DNA of 64,000 nt from Agromyces rhizosphaerae (GCF_027925245.1 NZ_BSDP01000001.1:310001-374000); one strand, 5' to 3'. Shown: positions 22,897 through 31,447, counted from the first letter of the stretch. Numbers and translations are program-made. The notes: generated by a model not told the origin, from the sequence alone.

Positions 22897-24315
22897 TCAG
22901 CGCGGGTAGACGCGGAGCGGCGCGTCCAGCGCGCCCGGCGGCAGCACGGCGTAGGCCGCCGCCGCCGATGAATCCTCGTAGGTGACGCTCGCGTGGACGC
23001 CCCGGGCGTCGTCGAGGCGGAGCACGTCGCCGGCCGACACCGCGACCGATGCCGACCCGCCCGCGGGCACGGACACGGTGCGCTCCGCGCCGGCGCCGTC
23101 GGTGAGCCGCACCTCGGCGGCGTCGCCGTCGCTCGCGAGCACCAGGCGCGGCGAGGGCCCGGGCGCGATCGCGACGGCCGTCGCCTCGTCGAGCGCCGGG
23201 GCCGCGGGGTACCACGCGAAGTCGCTGCCGCCGTCGCCGTCGGGGTCGCCCGCCGTCGATCGCGCGGCGGCCACGACCGGCACGTCGGAGCTCACCCGCA
23301 CGTCGACCCGCGCGGCGCCGACCGCCGGCACCGGCACGTCGGCGACGAGCCCTGCGCGCAGCGTCACCCCGGCCTGCGCGAGCGTGCCGCCGTCGGCGTC
23401 GTGGAACGCGACCACCGCCTCGGCGTCGTCGTCGCCCGGCGCGAGCAGGCGCACGATCGTCGCCACGTCGTCCTCGGCGGCATGATCGGGGTCCGCCTCC
23501 GTCTCCACCCCGCGCGCCACGCCCGCGATGACGAGCTCGGTCGCCGGCAGCTCGCCCGGCCCGACGATCTCCACGCCGTCCGGGTCGAGCCCGCGCACGA
23601 TGCTCTGCTGCAGCGTCGCCGCGATGCGGCCGCCGGTGCTCACCACGTGCACCACGGGCGACCGGGCGTCCGGGGCGATCCCCGCGAGCGCGACGAGCCG
23701 CTGCGTGCCCGGCGCCACGACCAGGTTCGTCGCCGCAGTCTCCAGCAGGCCGAGCTCGGAGTGGACGTCGAGGCGAACGGTCGCGGCGACGTCGCCGACG
23801 TTCACGAGCGAGACCACGCTCGTGCGTCCGACCGACACCGCGCCGCCGACGAGCCAGGCCTCCGCCGCGGGCTCGACGCACGCCGACGCGGCGAACCCGG
23901 CGACGCGCTCGGAGGTCGTCTCCTGGGACGACGCGGCCGCGAGCATGCCCGGCTCGACCTCGCCGGGTTCGGTCGAGAACCACGCGATCGCGGCGCCCGG
24001 GACGTCCGGCGCCACCGCATCGGCGACGTCGACGGCGGCGTCGGCCGGGACGGGGCCCGCGACGACGTCGGGCGATCCCAGGGCAGTCGCCGTCGTCGCG
24101 GCGGCGGCGTCCTCGGCGAGCGCGACGACCGGGCCCGCGCACGCGCGCACCTCGCGCGAGTCGGCCGGGACGACGCGCACCGACGGCGGGTCGGCGACGA
24201 TCTCCGGCACGGGCGCGAACGCGGCGACCCCGATCGTGGCGGCGCCCACGCCGAGCGCGAGCACCCCGGCGGCGATGCGGGCGCCCACGAGCGCGATCGT
24301 GCGTGCGCTGGTCAT
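22897..24315 (-). CDS. DUF5719 family secreted/membrane-anchored protein
   Basis: A 472-residue actinobacterial protein with an N-terminal signal anchor (about residues 8-32) and a long beta-rich extracytoplasmic region dominated by Ala, Val and Asp. It contains two cysteines (CAGP, SACVEP) that could pair. Its ATG overlaps the stop of the upstream giant glycosyltransferase by 4 nt (ATGA), so the two are translationally coupled and probably act together. The function of the family is unknown. Position downstream of a GT2-membrane protein suggests a role in envelope glycan handling (inference). Confidence 0.75.
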   Translation of the reverse strand: MTSARTIALVGARIAAGVLALGVGAATIGVAAFAPVPEIVADPPSVRVVPADSREVRACAGPVVALAEDAAAATTATALGSPDVVAGPVPADAAVDVADAVAPDVPGAAIAWFSTEPGEVEPGMLAAASSQETTSERVAGFAASACVEPAAEAWLVGGAVSVGRTSVVSLVNVGDVAATVRLDVHSELGLLETAATNLVVAPGTQRLVALAGIAPDARSPVVHVVSTGGRIAATLQQSIVRGLDPDGVEIVGPGELPATELVIAGVARGVETEADPDHAAEDDVATIVRLLAPGDDDAEAVVAFHDADGGTLAQAGVTLRAGLVADVPVPAVGAARVDVRVSSDVPVVAAARSTAGDPDGDGGSDFAWYPAAPALDEATAVAIAPGPSPRLVLASDGDAAEVRLTDGAGAERTVSVPAGGSASVAVSAGDVLRLDDARGVHASVTYEDSSAAAAYAVLPPGALDAPLRVYPR

Positions 24316-27311
24316 GCGTCTCCCCCCTCGCGATCGCGCGCCGGGCGCGCGTCGTCGTCGTCGGGCGGGTCCAGCGCTTCAGGCTCGTCGGGCGCATCCG
24401 GCTCGTCCGGCGCATCCGGCTCGTCCGGCGCACCCGGCTCGTCCGGCGCGTCCTCCTCCGCCGCGTCGGCCTCGGCCGCGTCGCGCTCGGCCGAGGCGTC
24501 CTCGCGCACCGCCTGGTCGACCAGCGGCGGCGCGACCGGCCGGCGACGCCCGCGCTCGCGCCCGGCCCCGATCGGGATCGCGAGCAGGAGCGTGCCGATC
24601 ACCACGGCGAGCTGGACGCCGTTCACCCACGCGGCCCATGCGCCGCCCGCATCGGCGGGGACCTCCGCCGCCGGGCCGGCCCCGTCGTAGCGGTAGAGCA
24701 GCCCGAAGTCGGTGTCGCCGACCGGCGCCAGTGCGGGGTTCGCGTCGAGCGCGACCTCGGCGCGCGCGGCGGTCGACGCGGCCCGCCGCGCCTCGTCGAC
24801 CGGCGCGAGCAGCACGAACCGGATCCCGAACCGGTCGAGCCCGGCCGCCGTGTCGAGCCCGGTGCGGCTGGCGAGGTTGCCGGCGAGCTCGGCCAGCTCG
24901 CGCTGGCCGGCGTCGAGCCGCTCCTGCGTGGCGGCGAGCGTCGACTGGTCGTCGAGGGACTCCCCCGCGCCGTGCTCGAGCACCGCGCGGAGCCCGCCGT
25001 CGGGCTGCGGCACCAGGCGGAGCGTCGCCACTCGCGGGTCCTCCACCGCGGCCGCCTGCACGAATGCCGGCACGGTGCGCTCCTCCGACGGCTGCACGGC
25101 GGCCGAGCCGCTCGCGACCTGCACCGCGATCGGCAGCACGGCCAGCGCGGTGCCGAGCGCCGCGAGCGCGCCGGGCACGGCCGAGGTGCGGCCGATCGCG
25201 CGCAGCGTCACGAGCACCGCGCCGAGCAGCCCGAGCCAGTAGAGGCTGAGGCCGGCGCCCGACCACACCCGCACGGTCGCCTCGCCGACCGTCGCGACCG
25301 AGACGTGCGCCGCCACCGCTGCGGTGACGAACCCGGTGAGCGCCAGCGCGAGTGCGCCGATGCCGGCGCGCGCGCCGCGCACGAACACGGCGGCGGCGGC
25401 GAGCAGGCCGACGGGCAGCAGGAGCGCCGCGACCAGCAGGCGCGGCTCGATCGTGGCGCCCGTGAGCGCGGCGAGCGGCTCTGCCCACGCCGCGTACGCG
25501 TCGGCGGGGAACCCGAACACGAGCGCCGAGCCGCCGGTCGGACCGGACGGCACCGGCAGGCCGGGGTCGGCGACGAGGCCGAGCGGGGTGCCGCGCGACA
25601 GCTGGTCGATCACGAGCGGCGCGGCGAGCGCCGCCGCGGGCACGGGCACGCCGAGGTACCGGAGCGGATGCCGCGTGACGACCGCCGTGACCAGCCAGCC
25701 GAGCAGGAGGGCGGGCGCCAGCGAGGGCGCGCACGCGACGACCGCGGCGAACAGCAGGGCGGATGCGGCGGCCGCGGGCCACGACCCCGCGGCGGCGATC
25801 ATCGACCAGACGAGCCACGGCAGCAGCACGTGCGCGAGCACCGCGCCCGGGCGCCCGTCGCCGAGCGCGACCAGCAGCGGCGGGGCCACGGCCCACGCCA
25901 GCGCCACGACGGCGCGGATGCCGCCCCGCTCGGTGAGCCGCGCGGCGGCGAACCACGCGCCGAGCGCCGCGAGCGGGACCGCGGCGACCCAGAGCAGCAC
26001 GAGCACGAGGGAGGGCGACCACCAGGTCGCCGTGCCGAGCACGGCCAGCACCCCGGCGAAGGGGTCCGCGGCACCGACGAAGCCCGTGCCGAGGTCGCGC
26101 CAGCCGTACCCGGCCGATCGCCAGAGCTCGGCCACCGCGGGCTCGAGCGGCAGCAGGCCGCCACCGGTCACGCCGCGGGCGCCGATCAGGAACGCGAACA
26201 GCACGACGGATGCCACGACGGCCGCCAGCAGCGTCCAGCCCCCGCCGCCCGAGATGAACTGCACCTCCTCGCGCTGGCCTCGCGCCCGCACCCGGCGCGC
26301 GTCGCGCTCCTGCGCGCGCCGGCGGCGCATCTCGTCGGGCGGCACGCGCAGCGGGGCGATCGCCGCCCACTTCGCCGAACGGTGCCGCCGGATGCGTCGT
26401 CGCGCGCGCGCGACGGGGGCGAACGCGACCAGTGCGCCCGCGCTCGCGGCCCACTCGCCCGGGATGGAGCCCGGCGCCTTGGTCAGCAGGTGCCACGCCG
26501 ACCTCAGCAGGGCGAGCGGCAGCAGTGCGAGCCAGTGCACGGGCAACGCGAGCACCGGGGCGTATGCGAAGCGGCGGTGCAGCTGCGCACGGCGGCGCAG
26601 CCGGTGGGCGCGCCGCCTGGTCCCCGCCGGGGTCCGCGCGACCGCATCGCCGGCGCCGGCGAACCGCACCGCCGCGTCGGGCACGACCGCGACCCGGTGG
26701 CCGCCGAGCCGGGCGCGCACACCGAGGTCGAGCCCGCCGTCGACGACCGGGAGGGCGGGATCGAGCCCGTCGAGGTCTCGCCACGCCGATCTCCGCACGA
26801 CCAGTGCGTGCGCCGACGCGCCGAGCACGTCGCTCAGCCGGTCGTGCTGGCCCTGGTCGAGCTCGCCCCCGACGAGGTCCACCGACGCGCCCAGCCGGGT
26901 CATGGACTCGCCCATGGACGCGATGCGATCGGGTTCGTCCCAGCGCACGAGCTTCGGCGCCGCGGCGGCGACCGACGGCGCGGTCTCGAGCTCGGCGACG
27001 AGGAGGTCGAGCGCGTCCGGCGCGGGTGCGTCGCCGTCCTCGAGCAGCCAGAGGAGCTCGTCGGACGCCCCCTCGGGAAGCGCGTCGACGCCCGCGCGCA
27101 GTGCCTCGCCGTAGGTCAGCTCCTGGGCGCTCGTCACGATGTGGTCGGGCGCGGCCTGCTCGATCCGCGTCAGCGCGGCATCCGGCAGCCTGCAGGCCAC
27201 GACCGCCAGTCGGTCGATCGCGCGACGCTGGCCGTGCAGCGCCTCGAGCGTCGGCCCGAGGTGCGGAGCCTCGCCGCGGACGACGAGGACGGCGGCGACA
27301 CTCTGGATCAT
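24312..27311 (-). CDS. Giant GT2 glycosyltransferase with polytopic membrane domain
   Basis: A 999-residue protein. Residues 1-240 are a GT-A (family 2) glycosyltransferase-like domain (AAVLVVRGEAPHLGPTLEAL, ELLWLLEDGDAPAPDALDLL, with EDGDA in place of the usual DxD). A basic loop follows, then about 12 hydrophobic helices (300-760), an extracytoplasmic domain and a last TM helix before an acidic tail of EPDAPD repeats. Start ATG 27311 is preferred; a longer start at 27335 is possible. Homologues stand near whiB2 in many actinobacteria, where they are suspected cell-wall glycosyltransferases. DUF5719 overlaps the 3' end. Confidence 0.82.
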   Translation of the reverse strand: MIQSVAAVLVVRGEAPHLGPTLEALHGQRRAIDRLAVVACRLPDAALTRIEQAAPDHIVTSAQELTYGEALRAGVDALPEGASDELLWLLEDGDAPAPDALDLLVAELETAPSVAAAAPKLVRWDEPDRIASMGESMTRLGASVDLVGGELDQGQHDRLSDVLGASAHALVVRRSAWRDLDGLDPALPVVDGGLDLGVRARLGGHRVAVVPDAAVRFAGAGDAVARTPAGTRRRAHRLRRRAQLHRRFAYAPVLALPVHWLALLPLALLRSAWHLLTKAPGSIPGEWAASAGALVAFAPVARARRRIRRHRSAKWAAIAPLRVPPDEMRRRRAQERDARRVRARGQREEVQFISGGGGWTLLAAVVASVVLFAFLIGARGVTGGGLLPLEPAVAELWRSAGYGWRDLGTGFVGAADPFAGVLAVLGTATWWSPSLVLVLLWVAAVPLAALGAWFAAARLTERGGIRAVVALAWAVAPPLLVALGDGRPGAVLAHVLLPWLVWSMIAAAGSWPAAAASALLFAAVVACAPSLAPALLLGWLVTAVVTRHPLRYLGVPVPAAALAAPLVIDQLSRGTPLGLVADPGLPVPSGPTGGSALVFGFPADAYAAWAEPLAALTGATIEPRLLVAALLLPVGLLAAAAVFVRGARAGIGALALALTGFVTAAVAAHVSVATVGEATVRVWSGAGLSLYWLGLLGAVLVTLRAIGRTSAVPGALAALGTALAVLPIAVQVASGSAAVQPSEERTVPAFVQAAAVEDPRVATLRLVPQPDGGLRAVLEHGAGESLDDQSTLAATQERLDAGQRELAELAGNLASRTGLDTAAGLDRFGIRFVLLAPVDEARRAASTAARAEVALDANPALAPVGDTDFGLLYRYDGAGPAAEVPADAGGAWAAWVNGVQLAVVIGTLLLAIPIGAGRERGRRRPVAPPLVDQAVREDASAERDAAEADAAEEDAPDEPGAPDEPDAPDEPDAPDEPEALDPPDDDDARPARDREGGDA
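24382..24453 (-). repeat. 18-bp tandem repeat encoding EPDAPD units
   Basis: Four direct 18-bp units run head to tail in frame near the 3' end of the giant glycosyltransferase gene. They differ at a few positions and encode the acidic, proline-rich cytoplasmic tail. The repeat number is likely to vary between strains by slippage. Confidence 0.85.
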
Positions 27312-27389
27312 CGCGCTCAGCCTAGGTCGGAGCACGGCGCGCGCCGCTCAGCCGCGCGGCGTGCCCCGATCGGGGGCCGAACGCCCCCG

Positions 27390-27707
27390 TCAGACCGCCC
27401 GACGGCGGAGCTTGCGCCGCTCGCGCTCCGATAGCCCGCCCCAGATGCCGAAGCGCTCGTCGTTCTCGAGCGCGTACTCGAGGCACTGCGAGCGCACCTC
27501 GCACGTGGTGCAGATCTTCTTGGCGTCGCGCGTCGAGCCGCCCTTCTCGGGGAAGAACGCCTCGGGATCGGTCTGGGCGCACAACGCGTCGGTCTGCCAG
27601 GACAGCGGATTGTCGTCGGTCTGTGCGCGAACCCCCGGCACCCCGAGCTTCACGGGGTCGATGAACCAGTCGTCCGGTACGCCAGAACGATACTCAGGAA
27701 CAGCCAT
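27390..27707 (-). CDS. whiB2: WhiB family iron-sulfur regulator (WhiB2/WhmD type)
   Basis: A 105-residue Wbl protein that binds a [4Fe-4S] cluster and controls transcription through the principal sigma factor; WhiB2/WhmD governs septation in mycobacteria. Ligand cysteines are C43, C66, C69 and C75 (ALCAQT, ICTTCEVRSQC), followed by the G(I)WGG turn at 87-91 and a basic tail. I start at the ATG at 27707, which has GGGAGA before it; an ATG at 27719 is weaker. The subfamily is inferred from its place next to the DUF3499/zincin pair. It has a long, promoter-bearing upstream region. Confidence 0.93.
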   Translation of the reverse strand: MAVPEYRSGVPDDWFIDPVKLGVPGVRAQTDDNPLSWQTDALCAQTDPEAFFPEKGGSTRDAKKICTTCEVRSQCLEYALENDERFGIWGGLSERERRKLRRRAV

Positions 27708-27751
27708 ATCGTCTCCCACCCATTCGTACCGACTCGGCGTGTCGCCGCGTC

Positions 27752-27787
27752 ACGTGTAATTACACTCGTGTAGTTCGCGCGCGTCAA
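27752..27787 (-). promoter_or_regulatory. whiB promoter with palindrome over the -10
   Basis: Minus strand: TTGACG (27782-27787), 17-nt spacer, TGTAAT (27759-27764), with the start near 27752 and a leader of about 45 nt. A perfect 12-bp palindrome GTGTAATTACAC (27754-27765) covers the -10, a likely site for a dimeric repressor. This is the best -35/-10 pair in the window. Confidence 0.65.
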
Positions 27788-27800
27788 GTCGCGGATGTTA

Positions 27801-27825
27801 AACCCTCAAGGCGTCATCGAGGGTT
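27801..27825 (-). terminator. Hairpin downstream of galE
   Basis: AACCCTC (27801-27807) and GAGGGTT (27819-27825) can pair around an 11-base loop. On the minus strand it lies 42 nt past the galE stop and is followed by TTAACAT, a short and weak U-rich tail. It probably ends galE transcription before the whiB promoter. Confidence 0.45.
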
Positions 27826-27866
27826 AGGCGGGCCGTCCGACACGCCGAGGAGTCGCCGAATCCGGC

Positions 27867-28841
27867 TCAGGAACCGCCTCCCCCGGCCGCGCGACGCGCC
27901 TCCCAGGCGCTCCGGACCATCTCGGCGAGCGAGTACCGCATGCGCCAGTCGAGGTCGCGCGCGGCCAGCTCGCCCGACGCCACGATGCGCGCCGGGTCGC
28001 CCGGGCGCCGCGCCGCGATCTCCGGGGTGAAATCGATGCCCGTGACCTCGGCGACCGCGCGCATGATCTCGCCCACCGAGACGCCATCACCCGATCCGAG
28101 GTTGTAGACCGGCTCGATGGGCAGGTCGTCGGCAAGGCGCTTCGCCGCCACCACGTGGGCGGCGGCCAGGTCGGCCACGTGGAGGTAGTCGCGCACGCAG
28201 GTGCCGTCGGGCGTCGGGTAGTCGTCGCCGTTGATGCGCGGGGTGCGGCCGTCCAGGAGCGCGTCGAACACCAGCGGGAACAGGTTGTGCGGGCTCACGT
28301 CGTAGACGTCGGGCGTGCCGGATCCGACCACGTTGAAGTAGCGCAGCGAGGTGTGGGCGAGGCCCGTCGCGACGCCCTGGTCGCGCAGCATCCACTCGCC
28401 GATCAGCTTGGACTCGCCGTACGGCGATTCGGGCGACTTCGGCGTGTCCTCGGTGACGAGGTCGACGTCGGGCGTGCCGTACACCGCGGCGCTCGACGAG
28501 AAGACGATGCGCTCGACGCCCCGCTCCTGCATCGCGGCGAGCAGGTTGGCGGTGCCCGTGACGTTCTGGCGGTAGGTGTGCAGCGGCTGCTGCACCGAGA
28601 CCCCGGCGTACTTGAAGCCGGCGACGTGGATCACGCCGGCGATGTCGTACTCGTGCAGGGTGCGGTCCACCAGCGGCCCGTCGAGGATCGAGCCATGCAC
28701 GAGCGGCACCCCCTCGGGCACGAACGCCCGTCGTCCGGAGGAGAGGTCGTCGAGCACGACCGTGCCGAGCCCCTCCGCCTCGAGCGCGCGCACGACGTGC
28801 GCCCCGATGTACCCGGCGCCGCCGGTGACCAGCCAGTTCAC
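27867..28841 (-). CDS. galE: UDP-glucose 4-epimerase
   Basis: Interconverts UDP-glucose and UDP-galactose, supplying galactose for wall polysaccharide. The 324-residue short-chain dehydrogenase has the NAD loop GGAGYIG near residue 8, the catalytic triad elements SSSAAVYG and YGESK, and the substrate segment LRYFNVVGSG. The GTG at 28841 has AGGAGG 5 nt upstream. It is transcribed alone from a promoter set inside an inverted repeat. The epimerase assignment is firm; whether it acts on glucose or N-acetylated sugars cannot be told. Confidence 0.94.
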   Translation of the reverse strand: MNWLVTGGAGYIGAHVVRALEAEGLGTVVLDDLSSGRRAFVPEGVPLVHGSILDGPLVDRTLHEYDIAGVIHVAGFKYAGVSVQQPLHTYRQNVTGTANLLAAMQERGVERIVFSSSAAVYGTPDVDLVTEDTPKSPESPYGESKLIGEWMLRDQGVATGLAHTSLRYFNVVGSGTPDVYDVSPHNLFPLVFDALLDGRTPRINGDDYPTPDGTCVRDYLHVADLAAAHVVAAKRLADDLPIEPVYNLGSGDGVSVGEIMRAVAEVTGIDFTPEIAARRPGDPARIVASGELAARDLDWRMRYSLAEMVRSAWEARRAAGGGGS

Positions 28842-28864
28842 GTGCCCTCCTCGCGGACCGGTTC

Positions 28865-28901
28865 GAGCCGGCCCGACGACACTCTATCGACGGGCCGGCT
28901 C
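28865..28901 (-). promoter_or_regulatory. galE promoter within an 11-bp inverted repeat
   Basis: Perfect inverted repeat: arms 28865-28875 and 28891-28901, 15-base spacer. The minus-strand spacer contains TAGAGT, a TANNNT -10 (28881-28886), which would start galE mRNA about 35 nt before its GTG. The repeat could be an operator or, for the small gene upstream, a terminator. Confidence 0.45.
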
Positions 28902-28947
28902 GGGTTCGGGACGGGGCGGGACGACCGGCTGCGCCGGTCCGGCCGGA

Positions 28948-29097
28948 TCAGATCCGGGGCGTGGCACGACGCTCGATGTGGCGGATGCGATCGCGGATCT
29001 CGGGACGGCCGTAGCCGTCGCCGTCGATCCTCCGGAGCGTCTCGACGACGCCCCACGCGGCCACCGCGGCGAGGACGAGGATGAGGAGAATGGTCAT
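28948..29097 (-). CDS. Small single-pass membrane protein, 49 residues
   Basis: A short frame starting at ATG 29097 encodes one N-terminal helix (residues 2-20, TILLILVLAAVAAWGVVE) followed by a charged tail with many arginines (RRIDGDGYGRPEIRDRIRHI). It has no ribosome site but lies 7 nt after TAGATT, the leaderless arrangement used elsewhere here. I do not recognise a named family. Its membrane topology, start context and codon usage make it a believable gene rather than chance. Confidence 0.55.
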   Translation of the reverse strand: MTILLILVLAAVAAWGVVETLRRIDGDGYGRPEIRDRIRHIERRATPRI

Positions 29098-29104
29098 GGC
29101 AGAA

Positions 29105-29110
29105 AATCTA
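29105..29110 (-). promoter_or_regulatory. -10 box of the small membrane protein
   Basis: Minus-strand TAGATT ends 7 nt before the ATG at 29097. No clear -35. It supports a leaderless transcript. Confidence 0.45.
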
Positions 29111-29133
29111 CGCATTGCGATATCACGCCACCA

Positions 29134-29170
29134 GTGGCAGGATTGACACACATCGGCACATTCCTGCCAC
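29134..29170. promoter_or_regulatory. Inverted repeat upstream of the GlxA-type regulator
   Basis: Arms GTGGCAGGA (29134-29142) and TCCTGCCAC (29162-29170) are exact complements around 19 bases; one more mismatch-tolerant step extends them to TGGCAGGAWTG half-sites. The spacer contains TTGACA at 29143-29148. The repeat ends 21 nt before the regulator's ATG. It has the look of a binding site for that AraC-type regulator. Confidence 0.55.
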
Positions 29171-29191
29171 GCTCTCGAAGGGCCCAGACAC

Positions 29192-30148
29192 ATGCTCCAG
29201 ACCGTCGCCTGCATCGCGCTCCCCCAGCTCGCGCCGTTCGAGTTCGGCGTCATCTGCGAGGTCTTCGGCATCGACCGCACCGAGCAGGGCGGGCCCACCT
29301 TCGACTTCCACGTCGTGGCCGCCGAGCCGGGCACGCTGCCCACGAAGCTCGGGTTCGACCTCGTCGTGAAGGAGGACCTCTCGTTCGCCGAGACGGCCGA
29401 CCTCGTCGCCGTGCCGGCCACGATCGTCGACTCCCCGACCCACCCCGAGGTGCTCCGCGTCATCCGCGAGGCGGTCGACCGGGGCGCCTGGGTGCTCTCG
29501 GTGTGCAGCGGCGCATTCACGCTCGGCCAGGCCGGCGTGCTCGACGGCCGCCGCTGCACCACCCACTGGATGTACACCGAGGCGCTCCAGCGCCGGTTCC
29601 CCCGCTCCGAGGTCGACCCCGACGTGCTGTTCGTGCAGGACGAGCGGGTCGTGACCGGCGCGGGCACGGCCGCGGGCATCGACGCCGCGCTGCACATCGT
29701 GCGCACCGAGCTCGGCGCCGAGGCCGCCAACGTCGTCGCCCGCCGCATGGTGGTGCCGCCGCAGCGCGACGGCGGCCAGTCGCAGTTCGTGCAGCGCCCC
29801 GTGCCCGAGGTGCGCGCGGACTCCCTCGCCGAGGTCACCGACTGGATGCTCGAGCACCTCGACGAGGACCTGACCGTGGACGCGCTCGCCCGGCGCGCCC
29901 TCATGTCGCCGCGCACGTTCGCCCGGCGCTTCCGCGCCGCGACCGGCACCACACCCACCGCCTGGCTGAACCGCCAGCGGCTGCTGCGCGCGCAGCAGCT
30001 GCTCGAGACCACCGACCTCTCGCTCGAGGAGATCGCGCGCGACACCGGGTTCGGCGCCGCGGCCGTCATGCGCCACCACTTCGTGAAGGTGCTGCAGACC
30101 ACGCCGACCGCCTACCGGCGCACGTTCAGCCAGCGCGTCGCGTCGTGA
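29192..30148 (+). CDS. GlxA family transcriptional regulator (DJ-1/PfpI plus AraC domains)
   Basis: A 318-residue regulator. Residues 1-165 are a DJ-1/PfpI amidotransferase-like sensor with the nucleophile-elbow motif SVCSGAFTLG, and residues 215-315 carry two AraC helix-turn-helix motifs (LTVDALARRALMSPRTFARR and LEEIARDTGFGAAAVMRHHF). The ATG start has AAGGGC upstream. GlxA proteins often control amine or betaine catabolism, but no such genes are adjacent. It is divergent from the small membrane protein gene, with a strong inverted repeat in the gap. The ligand is unknown. Confidence 0.92.
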   Translation: MLQTVACIALPQLAPFEFGVICEVFGIDRTEQGGPTFDFHVVAAEPGTLPTKLGFDLVVKEDLSFAETADLVAVPATIVDSPTHPEVLRVIREAVDRGAWVLSVCSGAFTLGQAGVLDGRRCTTHWMYTEALQRRFPRSEVDPDVLFVQDERVVTGAGTAAGIDAALHIVRTELGAEAANVVARRMVVPPQRDGGQSQFVQRPVPEVRADSLAEVTDWMLEHLDEDLTVDALARRALMSPRTFARRFRAATGTTPTAWLNRQRLLRAQQLLETTDLSLEEIARDTGFGAAAVMRHHFVKVLQTTPTAYRRTFSQRVAS

Positions 30149-30166
30149 GCGCGGCGGGCGGATACC

Positions 30167-31417
30167 TCAGGCGTAGCCCGCGCCCACCGACGCGACGAAC
30201 ACCAGCCCGTCGCCCGTCACCGTCAGCGGACCCTCGTCGGGCGTGACGTAGACGCTCGCACCGCGGGCGAGGGTCGCGCGCCCGTGCGCGCCGGCGACCG
30301 CGGCGTCGCCGCTCACGCAGAGCGCGATCGCGGGCCCCTCCAGCGGGATCGGCGTGCCCGGGGCATCCGCCGCCTCCACACGGTGCAGCACGAAGTCGGG
30401 CACGTCGGGACGGAACGTGTCGACGCCCGGGCCCGTGCGCTCCGGGTGGAGGTAGGGCACGGGCAGCGGCGAGAAGTCGAGCACGTCGACGAGCTCGCCG
30501 ACGTCGATGTGCTTCGGCGTGAGCCCGCCGCGCAGCACGTTGTCGCTCTCGGCCATCAGCTCGATGCCGAGCCCCCGCAGGTAGGCGTGCATGTTGCCCG
30601 CCGGCAGGTACAGCGCCTCGCCGCGCCGGAGCGTGACGCGGTTCAGCAGCAGCGAGATGACGATGCCGGGGTCGCCCGGGTAGTGCGCGGCGAGGTCGAC
30701 GACGGTGGCGTACGCGGGCGCGAAGCGCGAGCGCTGGTCCGCGGCGAGCGCCGGCGCGAGCGCGACCACCCGCTCGACCACCCAGGACGCCTCCCCGGTG
30801 TCTCCCCCTCGCCCGTCGCGCAGCAGCCACTCCACCGTCTCGCGCAGCCCGTCGTCCTCCGACAGGCGCGCACGCAGCAGCGCGAGCGCCCCCGGCGCCG
30901 CGTCGCGGCTCGCGGCATCGGCCGCGGCCAGCTCGTCGACGAGCTCGAGGCTCTCCTCGAGCGGACGGAAGCCGCAGAGCGCGTCGAACGTCTCGCTCAG
31001 CGCCACGATCAGCTCCGGCTTGTGGAACGCGTCCCGGTAGTTGCGGTCGAACGCGTCGACGTCGACGCCCTCGGCCTCCTCGCGCGCGAACCCCAGCCGC
31101 GCCCGCTCGAGGTCGGGGTGCGCCTGCAGCGACAGCGGCGCGTCGGCGGCCAGCACCTTGAGCAGGAACGGCAGGCGGGCCCCCAGCCGGGCGATGTCCG
31201 GCCCGAGCGCCCGCTCGGGGGCTGCGGCGATGAAGGCGCGCAGGTCCCCTGGGGCCCCCGCCTCCCCCGCCAGCACGCGCGCGGGCGAACCGGCGTGCGC
31301 ACCGAGCCAGAGCTCGGCCTCGGGGCCGCCCGAGGCCTCGGTGCCGAGCAGTTCGGCGATCGCGGTGTGGGAACCCCACGCGTAGTCGCGGGGGGTGTTG
31401 CCGATCGCCACAAACAT
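30167..31417 (-). CDS. manA: Mannose-6-phosphate isomerase, class I
   Basis: Zinc enzyme converting fructose 6-phosphate to mannose 6-phosphate, the entry to GDP-mannose and wall mannosides. The 416-residue protein has the family start YAWGSHTAIAELLG, the metal ligands QAH in PLSLQAHPD and the H/E pair of HKPELIVALS, and LPAGNMHAYLRGLGIELMAE in the cupin core. An ATG start is preceded by GAGAGGG. It is divergent from the acyl-CoA dehydrogenase gene and, in mycobacteria, sits in the same region as whiB2. Likely feeds the polysaccharide locus that follows. Confidence 0.95.
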   Translation of the reverse strand: MFVAIGNTPRDYAWGSHTAIAELLGTEASGGPEAELWLGAHAGSPARVLAGEAGAPGDLRAFIAAAPERALGPDIARLGARLPFLLKVLAADAPLSLQAHPDLERARLGFAREEAEGVDVDAFDRNYRDAFHKPELIVALSETFDALCGFRPLEESLELVDELAAADAASRDAAPGALALLRARLSEDDGLRETVEWLLRDGRGGDTGEASWVVERVVALAPALAADQRSRFAPAYATVVDLAAHYPGDPGIVISLLLNRVTLRRGEALYLPAGNMHAYLRGLGIELMAESDNVLRGGLTPKHIDVGELVDVLDFSPLPVPYLHPERTGPGVDTFRPDVPDFVLHRVEAADAPGTPIPLEGPAIALCVSGDAAVAGAHGRATLARGASVYVTPDEGPLTVTGDGLVFVASVGAGYA

Positions 31418-31447
31418 GGACGCCCTCTCGCTCGCTTCGACTGCATC

